Assembly (NCBI GenBank): GCA_016858145.1
Contig: JAEHOE010000027.1
Span: 434,001 to 498,000, forward strand
Origin: Edaphochlamys debaryana
Taxonomy: Eukaryota > Chlorophyta > Chlorophyceae > Chlamydomonadales
DNA length: 64,000 nucleotides
Direction: 5' to 3'
This document shows, in pieces, positions 21,567-31,872 of the stretch. Position 1 is the stretch's first letter; the number at the start of each line of letters is the position of its first letter. The position numbers and the translations under genes were made by a program. The notes below the pieces were generated by a model. That model did not search any database and was not told the origin of the DNA. It saw only the letters and a program-made list of their open reading frames with translations.

Positions 21567-24500
21567 ATGCGAGCGCGTCACATCTCAACAATTGCGCTGC
21601 TGGTCGCCGTCCTGCTGGGCTTGGCGACACAAGTGGCGGATGCCGCCGGCCGCGCTCGTCTGCTGCCTCTCGCCGTCCCCCCGCCGCTCGAGCGGTGAGC
21701 TTTGTATCTATCCGCTCCGGGCTTGGTGCCCTAGCGCGCAACTCAGCGTGCAAACCGTGCCACGTGGCCGCAGAGCTGACGCCAATATCGCAACAGCAAC
21801 AACAGACCGTGAGTAGTGGTGCCGGTGTCGGGGTTCGTTGCCCTGCTGCTGGCACCTGGGTTGCATGCCGGAGGGCCCTGGGCCGTGGGGATGATGACCC
21901 GTCCCTGCTGGTCATTGACCCAAGCCCCCAGCGCAGCGTGTCGCCTCACTTGTGCTACTTGTACTGCGTGCACAGTAGGTACACCGCTGCTGCACCGCCA
22001 GCTCCTCACGTCAGTCTCATGCCAGCCGAGGACCTCAGCAAACTTCGATGAGGAGGCACTGGACGGAACGTTCCGAGAGCTGACCGCCGGTGAAACCGTC
22101 ACCGGTCTGACCTGGTATCCTGGCCAAAACTCATGGTACCTTGTACCATACGACTGGTTTGTGGATAACGGTGACCTCAACGCCTTTTGGGGTTTCTGCG
22201 GTGCTAACCCCAAGAGCCAGCCGAACGCGATGTACACCGTGGTCTATGCCAGTGGTGGAAACTACTTCAGCCGGGCCCAGCCCTTCGACCTGTACCAGCT
22301 GAGCATTGCCGCTTCTCCGTAAGTGGACCTTGCACGGGCGGGTGCCCGGGTGGTACTTGGACCAGCGGCACGCACGCATGGGTGACAGCGGTTTAGGGGT
22401 TGATGAGGGGAAAACCCGTGTACCCCTCTATCTGGGGTCGGTCCCTCATTGTCCCCACCGAGGACTGGACTGGACTGGACTGGCCTTAGCTAGCTGTTGC
22501 TCCACTTCGATCCCAACCGCAGAGCAACGCAGGTCACCTTTTCGGCGGGAACTCTTGTTGCATCTGAGAGTATCAGCTTGAACGACCGAGCTTGGGCAAC
22601 GTTCAGTTCGACCACCCTGCGCGGCTGTAACAAGCTCACTCTGGTCCCTTCTTCCCCTGCGGCCATACTTCTGGAGGACTTGGTCTATGGTGACGCGGGC
22701 TCTGTGGTCAGCTGTGGAGACACCACGACGGCGTGTCTGGTAAGCCCGCAGGCCGCTCTTTGAGCCAGGTGCACGCATGGCAGATGACTCTTGTCTGTGA
22801 CATGCGTACGGTATGTGCGGTGCCCTCGCATAGAAAGCGGCTCGAATGAACCCACTTTCCGGTTGCCTCAGGCCGGCACGTGTGGCTGTGCGCCTGGGTA
22901 CGGGAGCTACGACTCTGCCACGAAGAGCTGTGCTGGTGAGCGCTCGCTCTATGGGCTTTTAACGCTTAGGAGGATAAATAGAGCGGGCAGTGCATGGTCG
23001 CTCGTGGGGGCGGGTGAATTGAATGTCCACTCCATCCGCATGCACTCCGTGGTGCTGACTGCAGATGTCAACGAGTGTACGACCAACAACCCCTGCGCCC
23101 ACGGGACCTGTGACAACACCATGCATCGGTTCCTACACCTGTGACTGCGGCACTACTGGCTTCAAGGGTACCAATTGCGACACCGACATTAACGAGTGTA
23201 CGACCAACAACCCCTGCGTCCGGGGCACCTGCGACAACACCATCGGCTCTTACACCTGCACCTGCCCCCTGGGCTACGGCGGCGCCAACTGTCAGACCCA
23301 ATGCCCCACCGGTTTCACGGGTACCAGCTGTGACACCGACATCAACGAGTGTACGACCAACAACCCCTGCGTCCGGGGCACCTGCGACAACACCATCGGC
23401 TCTTACACCTGCACCTGCCCCCTGGGCTACGGCGGCGCCAACTGTCAGACCCAGTGCCCCACCGGTTTCACGGGTACCAGCTGTGACACCGACATCAACG
23501 AGTGTACGACCAACAACCCCTGTGTCCGGGGCACCTGCGACAACACCATCGGCTCTTACACCTGCACCTGCCCCCTGGGCTACGGCGGCGCCAACTGTCA
23601 GACCCAGTGCCCCACCGGTTTCACGGGTACCAGCTGTGACACCGACATCAACGAGTGTACGACCAACAACCCCTGTGTCCGGGGCACCTGCGACAACACC
23701 ATCGGCTCTTACACCTGCACCTGCCCCCTGGGCTACGGCGGCGCCAACTGTCAGACCCAGTGCCCCACCGGTTTCACGGGTACCAGCTGTGACACCGACA
23801 TCAACGAGTGTACGACCAACAACCCCTGCAAGAACGGCGGCACCTGCGACAACACCATTGGCTCGTACACCTGCACCTGCTCCACCTGTTACAGTGGTGC
23901 CACTTGTGCCACGCTCAACTTTGCCGGCTTCTTCCAGCCCATTGACAACGAGCCGGTCGCAAACGTAATCAAACTCGGACAGGTGAGCTGACCAGCAGCC
24001 ACAGGGCTTGTGGCACCGCTAGCCACTGCGGTAGCGGCGGGCCCTGACCCCGTATCTGCATCCCGCCTGCCCCGCCCCGCGCACCGCCCCACAGGCCGTG
24101 CCTGTCAAGTTCTCGCTGGGCTGCAACAACGGCCTCAGCATCTTCGCGCCGGGGTGAGTGCGTGCACGCTGCGCGGGAGGGCGGCCGAGCGTGCACTTGA
24201 TGACTAATCCGGTGATCCGACCCGCCCTACCTTACGTACGTGTCCCCGCGCCGCCCCTTACCTGCCGTACTGCAGCTTCCCGAAAGTCGCTCCGGCCTAC
24301 TGCACCACTGGACAGCCCGAGGACGCCGTGCCCCTCTCCACTGCTACTGCCGGCGCCTCATCGCTGTCGTACGACCCCACCTCTGGGCAGTACAGCTACG
24401 TGTGGAAGGTAGGCGGGGTGTGGATGGTGATCCTTTGGTAGCGGGTGGGGTCACGCGGCGGGCTGACACCCATCACGCATTGAGCGCACGAGTACGGCGG

Positions 24501-24710
24501 AACCCGCCCAGCCCGCTCTTTCGCTCCGGCCCCCATACCCCGTGGGACACCAGCCCCACAAGACCCGTTGTGCTCCGCCCCCACCCGCCCCCGCCTCCCC
24601 CTGACGTGCCGCAGACCCCCTCCGATGCGCGCTACGCCGGCACCTGCCAGTACCTGGTGCTACAGTTCGCGGACGGCACCCAGCGCCGGGCGCTGTTCAA
24701 GTTCCGCTGA
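21567..24710 (+). CDS. Secreted EGF-repeat protein with PxKF C-terminus, frameshifted
   Basis: Exons: 21567-21694, 21774-21808, 22039-22318, 22523-22739, 22872-22935, 23065-23982, 24095-24153, 24276-24408, 24615-24710. Exon 2 is tentative. Residues 1-27 form a signal peptide with core TIALLVAVLLGLA. Exons 3-4 encode a beta-rich region beginning NFDEEALDG and ending LLEDLVYGDAG, in the style of bacterial PEP-CTERM-type surface proteins. Exon 5 has CGCAPGYGSYD. Exon 6 encodes one diverged and several near-identical calcium-binding-type EGF repeats (DINECTTNNPC, IGSYTCTCP). The C-terminus, VPVKFSLGCNNGLSIFAPG, then SYDPTSGQYSYVWK, then GTCQYLVLQFADGT and RRALFKFR, matches the bacterial PxKF domain. 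Likely extracellular matrix or wall. A 4-nt insertion around 23122 shifts the frame in the first EGF repeat, so the gene is a pseudogene, a polymorphic null or an assembly error. Without it every downstream phase closes, giving about 641 residues. Confidence 0.8.
23178..23910 (+). repeat. 153-bp coding tandem repeat (EGF units)
   Basis: The AACGAGTGTACGACCAAC motif recurs at 23191, 23344, 23497, 23650 and 23803, exactly 153 bp apart. The first four units differ at only a few bases, including synonymous CAA/CAG. The last unit diverges after its EGF core. Each unit encodes 51 residues with an EGF-like core plus an extra CQTQCPTGFTGTSC linker. Confidence 0.97.
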
Positions 24711-25222
24711 TGATGTGGATGGGGCGCTGCAAGCGAATGATGCTACTGTGAGCGTGTTCAATGGTTCGATACATATGGCTTAAGGATCTAGGAAGAGTGA
24801 CGGCAGGGGTGGGCTGGGAGAAGCATGGCACGGTGTGGTGCACAGGCGCCCGTCAGACCTCTTGAGGACTCGTGTTACTTTCTTGGTTTTGTCTTTATTT
24901 CTTCTACCAACAAACCCAATTTAGCGAGATTGACGGGTGTTGCAAGTCGTCTGTTGCGTGTCTTCCACTGTGGGACCCTGGGACCCTAAATAACTGTGCG
25001 GCGTACCACTCTTATGGTACGTGTTTCCCTGATGTCCTTGGCTGTGCGGCCCTATTACACAGCACTTTCTGATCATGCTCCCAATGCTCGCTCGCCCTTC
25101 CAGCTCTGGGGAGTCGGACCGTAACCTCACCTAGCAGTACTTGTCACCCCAACACGGCTTCTCACACCTCGCACAGTAACTCTGGGCCGGGTAACGCAAA
25201 CCCCATCCTCCAACCAACACAC
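24711..25222 (+). other. 3' UTR of the EGF-repeat gene
   Basis: A sequence of distinctly lower GC follows the stop codon up to the TGTAA signal and contains no coding sequence. Length of about 0.5 kb is ordinary for this kind of alga. Confidence 0.5.
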
Positions 25223-25227
25223 TGTAA
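25223..25227 (+). terminator. TGTAA polyadenylation signal
   Basis: This is the first TGTAA on the plus strand downstream of the EGF-gene stop. TGTAA is the usual Chlamydomonas-type poly(A) signal, with cleavage expected 10-20 nt further on. Confidence 0.5.
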
Positions 25228-26589
25228 TGCAAAGTACCGGACCGCCCTCACCTTCCTGCTCCCCAATCACCCACACAACGTCCGCAGCCCTTGCCTTGCC
25301 CGGGTATCAGCCGCTCTTCCTCAGTCTATGCGGATTAGCGCAGCCCGACGCACCCTGGCCCGAGCGCTGCCCACCAGCCCGCCCCACTGTAGCTCCCCCG
25401 CAGCCCTGCCCTTGACAGCTGCCGTCCCCTACCACCAGCCCCTGGCCTGCCGCTGCGACCCTGGCACCGCTGTACAGCTGTGCGGATGCTACCACGACGC
25501 CCGCAACCGCTGCCCCAACCAGCATACCCATGTGGAACCCCGAGGACCAAGCCCGGCTCCTGCTGTGCTAGCGCCTCCGACCAAGACCGCCGCAGCCCAA
25601 CCAGTCTTACTCCTTCCCCGGGGCAATAGACAGCTGCAGCCAGACCTTCTACGGCTGCTCCATGACACCAAGCTCTACCGCCTGCTAGTGCCAGTCGTGC
25701 AACTCCTCGCACAAACCCCACATACATGCACGCCACATTCACCCAAATGCAATTCTGATCGCCCACGCGACCCCTTTCCAGCCCTGGGCGCCGCTCTTAA
25801 CCGACCGCACGTTCCACCGGGCCAGGGAGCGTCAACCCCGCCTGAGCATATTTGCAGAAGGCGTTTGGGACTTCGACGTCGACTCTTGCCCCGCTCCCCC
25901 CCCCGGCAAACCTTCAGCACGGAGACCCCTTCACGCGCTCGCGCAACCTCAGCAATCACCTTGGGCCCTCCCCTCCCCCTCCACCGCGACAGCCATCCAC
26001 GACTACCATCCCACGCCCCTGGCCCCGACCACCCAGCCACGACTCACCTCCGCAAGCCCATCCGCATCCCAGAGCTCCTCCCAAGCAAGCCGCTTCCAAG
26101 CCGCTCCAGAGCGTCCACAAGCAGGACTCCGGCGAGGTTGTTGGACGCGAGATTATGCCCGAGACTTCTGGCCCGAGGGCACAAACTACCTTGACATCAT
26201 AAATGTCGTGACATATATCACAAGAGTACTAGGGCAGCGAGTTTATTAACTGGTCACGGTAGTATTGAGTTTCCGAAGGGCATGTTGCGGGTTGTGTGCA
26301 GCAAGAGGGCTTCTGGGTTGTGCGAGAGTATCGTATAAAGACACACATTAGCGACCAGCAGTATGGCCCCGAGCGTGGCCCCGAGCGTGCCCGCTTGCGT
26401 TGGATGTGGCGACGCACGAACCCGGCAATTCGCTCCCCCTTACCCCCCCAACCCCGGCAGGTGCCCGCCGTGCTCAGACCCTCCTCCACCTAGACGCCCC
26501 GGCTCTCCCGACGTCCCCAGAAATGCTACATGAGACCGTGCACACGACCCGTTCCCCCTGAAGCACCAGCACCGGTCTCAAGCACGAAC
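25228..26589. other. Intergenic stretch, unassigned open frame
   Basis: An ATG-initiated frame of 288 codons spans 25328-26194 on the plus strand, but its product is Pro/Arg/Ser-rich without a recognisable fold. In another frame fragments such as SCSQTFYGCS and FAEGVWDFDVDSC resemble cysteine-rich secreted protein pieces, but stops interrupt them. This could be a decayed gene; no intact model can be supported. Confidence 0.3.
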
Positions 26590-26888
26590 CAATGCCAATG
26601 GGTGGCGATGGCGGACCTCCGCCGTCGGAGAGCTTCGGCCCGGCAAGCCGAGGTAAGCTGGGAATGAGATGTCTATTTGACAGGGCTGCGGACATTCCTC
26701 TGGGCTCTGCTCCCTGACGCCAGGAATTGCCGACCCCGGCGACTCGCCCTCCCTCCCTTTCCGTAACTCGAGTGCGTGTCCTCCCGCGAGATCCCTTGCC
26801 TCCTTGCCCTAGGTAGGGTGCCCACAGGTCTACGTGCCCACCACAAGGCGCTTTGCGCTACGTTGATGTCTTCTACCCTCGCCCCCAC
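26590..26888 (+). repeat. Dispersed repeat, copy 1
   Basis: About 300 bp align with 55465-55803 in the same orientation. Shared blocks in the same order: GCGATGGCGGACCTCC, GAGGTAAGCTGGG, a CTCGCC..CCCTCCC..TAACT stretch, CCCGCGAGAT, CCCACAGGTCT and CGTTGATGTCTTCTA. The copies have diverged by substitutions and indels, so they look old. No terminal inverted repeat or coding domain is visible. Confidence 0.8.
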
Positions 26889-27008
26889 CTGGACGCCGCC
26901 GCTGGCTTTCCCATGATCCTTCGACAAGGCATCTATTGCTGCTGCTGTACTACAAAGAGGCTATGCCCTCCGATCCTTGCTGGGCAGCAACAGGGGCTCA
27001 ACAACACG

Positions 27009-27013
27009 TTACA
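27009..27013 (-). terminator. TGTAA polyadenylation signal (minus)
   Basis: TTACA on the plus strand is TGTAA on the minus strand. It is the first such signal downstream of the FHA-parvulin stop codon and would give a 3' UTR of about 550-570 nt. Confidence 0.5.
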
Positions 27014-27486
27014 CGCATATATGCAAGAGTTATTATACCGGTAGACGACGGGGTGTAGTGCCGCGGGCCGGCCCTGACTGCGCCCTCTTGCTGATACTCC
27101 CGGCCTCCCTCCACCAGTCTAAGCCCCTGTCATCCGGGCTGCACAACCGCCTGCCCTGCTATCCCGCACATCTGCCCGCTTCCCAACTGCCCGGAACAGC
27201 CGCCGGCCGGCCGTGCAACCCGCGCAGCGAGCCATGCTCGGCGCTCTTCACAGCTGGTGGTCACATGTACCACCGCCCCTGTCCCCTGTCCTCCATCCAA
27301 CGCCCCTTCCTCCTGTGGCGGGTTGTAGCAGCTTGGCCTACGCAGCTGACCGGCCAGCTGCGCATCGCAACGTCGTTCCCCCGCCGCCCCGCTCTGCGGC
27401 TTCAGGCAGCGGGTGCACAGGACGGAGCGCTCGCCCCAAGGCGGGCCCTAGCCGCCGCCGCCCTGGCCGGGGTCTCGCCTTCATGC

Positions 27487-27532
27487 TTGCCACGCACAGC
27501 ACAGCACAGCACGGCACGGCACGGCATCGCAC
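27487..27532. repeat. Pentamer tandem repeat in a 3' UTR
   Basis: Runs of CACAG then CACGG pentamers lie about 30 nt downstream of the FHA-parvulin stop codon. A similar compound array occurs at 32195-32262. Confidence 0.85.
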
Positions 27533-27559
27533 AGCCGCCGCCCTCCAGCCTGTGGCTGC

Positions 27560-30500
27560 CTAGGCGGTGCGCAGGATGAGGTGGACGCCCGAGTCCGTGA
27601 ACACGGGGCCCGACAGCTCGCCCACCTGGGGTGAGGCCGGGGTGGGGGCGGGGTGGGGGCGGGGTGGGGGAGAGATTAGGACATACAAGGGGTTTGGCAG
27701 GAGCAACTGGACGGCAGGACTGGGCGGAGGGCACCCGAGACCCATCTGCCTCGGGGGCGGTCGAGGCGGGATTGACACGGGGGTCCAGGGGCAGGTTGGG
27801 TCGCAAGCGTCACCGAGCGCGACGGCGGAGAGGACCGGGTGCAAAGCAGTCCCCCCTGGCTCCCAGCCCAGCTGCCCTCAAGGAAGCCCAGCCGCCCTCT
27901 CACCTTGAGGGCGTACGTGGCGTCCTCAAAGGGCTTCTGCATGTCACCGTGACTGCGGGTGGGGTGGGGGACCTTGTTGCTGAGCGGGATCGCGCCGACG
28001 CCGTGGGTCGAGGGATAGGCATTCCCAGGCTAGGACCAATGGATGCCGAGCTTGGGGTGTGGAGCTTGCTGCTCCCTTGCCTGTCAGCACTTGAGCCCTT
28101 CAGAACTCGGACCCGCCGCGTGCCACCCAAGCCGCCACCACCGCCATCCTCGAGGCCTCCGTGCCCATCCCGCCCTGACACGTCCCTTGTAACCAATCCC
28201 TTGCCTCACCCGAACTCCCCGAGGTCTCCGCCCCGCTTGGCGCTGCTGCAGTGGCTCTCCTGCGGGAATGAGGGGGAAAGCGGGCGGGGCCAGGGGCACA
28301 CGTGAGGCGGCGGTCAACTGTGCATATCATGAACCCGTCCGTGCCCCTGACAAGTTGCCTTTCCCGCAATGATGCTCTGCAAACCCCGCCCCTCCGGCCC
28401 CGCAAGGATGCCCCCCCCACGTAACCGACACCCCACCTGAGAGGCCAGCGTAGCGAACTCCACCTCCCCCTTGACGAGCATCTCGTGGAAGTGCTGTACG
28501 GCAGTGAACGGTTCCGCCGTACGAACACGTGGGAACTTCAAGGTCAGGTCGCGGATCGATGAGCCCGTATCAGCCTACCTACCACCACACAACACGTCTG
28601 CCTTCCTGCCGCCAAACAGCATGTCTGCCCTAGCCCTACTCACCAACCCCTCTTGCTCCCTACTACTTATCACCCGCCCCCAGTGGTATGCCTCCTTGCC
28701 ATCTCCAGATACCGTATGTCTGCCCCCCCTCCTTGCCCCCCCACCCCACCCCACCTGGATCATGGCCAGCGCCTCCTCACGGGTACGGGTGATCACTGGC
28801 TCCTGGGGGGGGACAGAGATGGGGATCCGAGCTTGGGCGGAATACGTCCCCTGACTACAGGGCAAGCCGTCTCCGCATGAGCAGCGCTTCCCTGCCATTG
28901 CTGGTGCTCCACACGGCCGAGCACACGGCTTGGCAATACTGTGTGGCCACAGACTATTCACGCAGCCCACACAACCACGCCTGGAAGGGTGCTACGCATG
29001 ATGCTTGCTGTTGTTGAACTGACTTTGCGAATGGTATGCATGATTCTTTATCTGTTTAGATGACTTTACGGAGCGCAATAACCATGCGGGCGGTGGTTCC
29101 AGCGCGCATGGGCTGGTATACGCCCGCGCCCCGCCGGGCCCCGGGGCCGTGGCCGCCGGGGGCCGGCGGGGGCTTGCTGTCCGGCCGTGGAGGGTATCCC
29201 TTGCCTGAAGGCGGGTGCTTAACGCCCCAGCGCTCGGCCTGGGCCGGAAGGTGGTAGAGGTGCGGTGCGGTATGATGGGGCGGGGTGCGTTGAGGTGCGG
29301 TGCAGCGGGGTGCGGTGTCATGCGCAAGCTGGCGCTCAGCACGAACACGGTAGTGCACCTCGTTGTGACCTTGAGCCCCTATCATCGACTGGGGAGGCTG
29401 CTCTGCTGCATGCGTGCGTGCGTCACGGTGCTGCCGTTGGCCGTTTGCACCTCAAGTCAAGGGCCGCTCAACAACTGCCTCCCCCTCTCCTCAGCCCCCC
29501 CCCACTCCCTGCACCCCTCCCACCCACCTTCCAGGACGAGGGCCGCCGCACGTCCTTGTGCTTCACCAGCAGGTGGGAGGCGCGCACGCGGTCAGACATG
29601 GCGGGACCGGGGGCGTGCGCGTGGGCGTGGGCGTGGCCGGGGCCGGCGGCGGAGCGCTTGGCGGCGGGCGCGGCCGAGGGGTCCTGGGCGGCGCGCTTCT
29701 CAGCTGCGGAAGGGAGGAGACAGGGAGGGGGGGGGGTGTTGGAGCTGGGGTTTGGGAGTGGGGAAGGGGAAGGGCACGGGCCGCGGCATTGCAGGATCGC
29801 CGCGTCCCCGCTCCTGGAGAAGGCAGCGCACCGCCCCGGCCCACTTGGGGCAGCCTGAGCCGTCGAGGTACGACCGCAGCCAACCTCTCTCCATCCGGCT
29901 ACGACAGTTCCTGAAGCCCTAATGTCTCTTTCCCGCTTCCCTTTCCTCCCCGAGGCCCCTCGCCACAACCCGGTTCGCACCTGCGCCCTCGCAGCGGAGG
30001 ACGTAGTCTGTGTCTAGCTCCCCGAAGCGCAGGCGGGTGCCGTCCTTGAGCAGGACCGGCTTGTTGGGGGCGACGCGGCGGCCGTCAACGGCGGTACCCT
30101 GGGTCTGTTGCGCGGGGGAGGGAAGCAGGGTCCAGGGGTGGCGTGCAAGAGGTCAAGAGCCAAGGATGGGGCGAAAGGCGGAGGCGAGGGCGGCAAGGTC
30201 AGGACGGGGCTTAGGGCGGCAGCCAGGGCTAGGGCGACACAGGAAATATCCAGAGCAGGACAGGAAAGCACTGAGCACTGACTGCTTGCTCACCGACTGG
30301 AGGTCGATCAGGAAGATGCGGCCGTCGTTGTGGTGGACCAGCGCCGCGTGCACGCGCGAGCAGCTGTGGTGGTCAAGCGTGATCGAGACCTGGTCGGCGG
30401 CACGACCGAGCGTGTAGTAGGGCTCTGTATCGACGGGGATGGAGAGGACGCGGGTGCCGGAGGGGGAGAAGGCCTGGCGGGGCGGGGCGGGGGGGGGGCG

Positions 30501-30731
30501 CGAGGGCGGGGAAAGGGCGTCGGCATGACCACGAGATGTCGGCACTGAAGGGAAGAGCGGCCAGGCATGCCACGGTTTGCTTTCAAGTGCGTCAAGTGGA
30601 AGTAACGTGCGCTGCGCGGCTGGCGGAGGAGTTCCCGGGCTCCTGGATCGCCATGGCGCCCATGGAAGCCCCTCGCTCAGGGGATCGACAGCAGCTTGGA
30701 GATCGGTTGATATTGTGTCATAGCAGGCCAT
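27560..30731 (-). CDS. FHA domain-parvulin (Pin1-type) peptidyl-prolyl isomerase
   Basis: Predicted phosphoprotein-binding prolyl isomerase, about 335 residues. Exons on the minus strand: 30731-30294, 30104-29981, 29703-29528, 28802-28755, 28493-28437, 28259-28210, 27952-27904, 27625-27560. All phases close. Exon 1 is open throughout, though an intron of about 85 nt near 30540-30460 would also keep frame. An FHA domain (residues about 95-185) shows YYTLGRAADQ, HHSCSRVHAAL and TQGTAVDGRR, the phosphothreonine-binding signatures. A His/Ala linker follows. The parvulin domain (about 225-335) has VRASHLLVKHKD (His about 231), the two Arg of RRPSSW that bind phosphate in Pin1, SHCSSAKRGGDLGEF (catalytic Cys about 285), MQKPFEDATYAL and GPVFTDSGVHLILR (His about 329). 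Human Pin1 carries a WW domain and plant Pin1 is single-domain; here FHA takes that targeting role. Likely nuclear or cytosolic. Confidence 0.93.
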
Positions 30732-31445
30732 TCTACGCTGTGCATCTCGGTGCTTAGAGTCGAGCGCGCAACCAAGGCGGGAAGTGCGCCATGCGCTCCC
30801 GACAGAGCGCAGATTAAAGCTTAGGCTGCAGCCGAGTGGCGCATACGCTCACTGTGACGCGCATACTCTCTCCGCAACGCACCTCAAGGGAAGCTACGCG
30901 GCACGGCTGGGCGGCCCAGTCTGGGGGGTTAAAAAGCATGTGCGACCTCGGTAAATGCGGGTGCTTTGACAATAGAGCGAAGCGGCGGACAGGCGTCCGC
31001 AGGAAGCGGGCAGCGGCGAAGAGGTACGGAAGGATCCGGCACGCGTGCCCGTTTCCCGCGACTTTCCCCCCCTCCCCCTCGACGCCACCCGCATCCCCCT
31101 TTCACCTGTAGTCTCAGGCTCCCGGTTCACCCTGGTTTTCGCCCCCAAGTCCACCCCATGACCGAATACCTCCAGCAGTGTGACTGCCTAGTTCCTACGA
31201 GGCGCATCTGCAGGCATCCGCATTGCTAGCGCAGGACGCTTGCCACCTATTGCTGAGAGCTTACTGCTCCGTACTCATTTACTTTGCTGACGACAAGCAC
31301 CAAAGGCGCCAAGGTCATTCAGCCCAACGCGGACCGACAGCTCCCCCATGCCTGCTTGCCCAATCCCCCCCCCTGTCCCCCGCATGCCATAAAAGCCCAA
31401 CGCCGGCGCAGCACAGCTAGTTGCGCCAAAGCCGACCCCTCAACC
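30732..31445. other. Divergent intergenic region
   Basis: This 714-bp gap lies between the FHA-parvulin start (minus) and the small membrane protein start (plus). It should contain both promoters. No open frame with coding character was seen. Pyrimidine-rich sequence around 31060-31090 precedes the plus-strand gene. Confidence 0.5.
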
Positions 31446-31872
31446 ATGTCCAAACACCGAGTTCCTCGCGGAACTGCGGACGCAGCTGCTGAATTTAGCC
31501 TTCTCGGCGGGCTGATATGGCTCGGGATGTTCGTGCTCGTATGGCTAGCTGTCGGGACCTTCATAGTGCCTAAGAAGCAGCGACACATGGAAGACGAGGA
31601 CGACGACGAAGATAGGAGCGCGGATGCTAAAGGCGTCGAAGCATCCGCGAACCCCGATACACAAGGGAAAGCGCAGATCGTTCTGCGCGATGCTGCGCGA
31701 GAGCAACGTAAGGCAGTCGTCGCTGGCGAGACCTGTCCTCCACTCAACACCGGCCTTCCCTCACCCTTCGGTGCGCCCGGGTTCACCCCTCACGTTGTCA
31801 TCCCCCCCCCACGCTCAATCGCGCCCCCTCCCCGCAGCACGTAGGCGACGTGGAGAAGCCAGGGGGCACTGA
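31446..31872 (+). CDS. Small single-span membrane protein
   Basis: The ATG at 31446 opens MSKHRVPRGTADAAAEF, then one hydrophobic helix, LLGGLIWLGMFVLVWLAVG (residues about 19-38), then the acidic stretch MEDEDDDEDRS. A GTAAGG donor after 31707 and an acceptor at 31838 join in phase 1 and add a short basic tail ending at TGA 31872, for 98 residues. Without splicing the frame runs to 31844 with a Pro-rich tail. The positively charged N-terminus and acidic segment after the helix do not settle topology. I recognise no family. The codon-like composition and clean donor make it likely real, but the second exon is less certain. Confidence 0.5.

Noticed and set aside
25328..26194. 288-codon ATG frame between the EGF and FHA-parvulin genes
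   Set aside because: The composition is Pro/Arg/Ser-rich with no domain, and suggestive cysteine-rich pieces lie in a different frame interrupted by stops.
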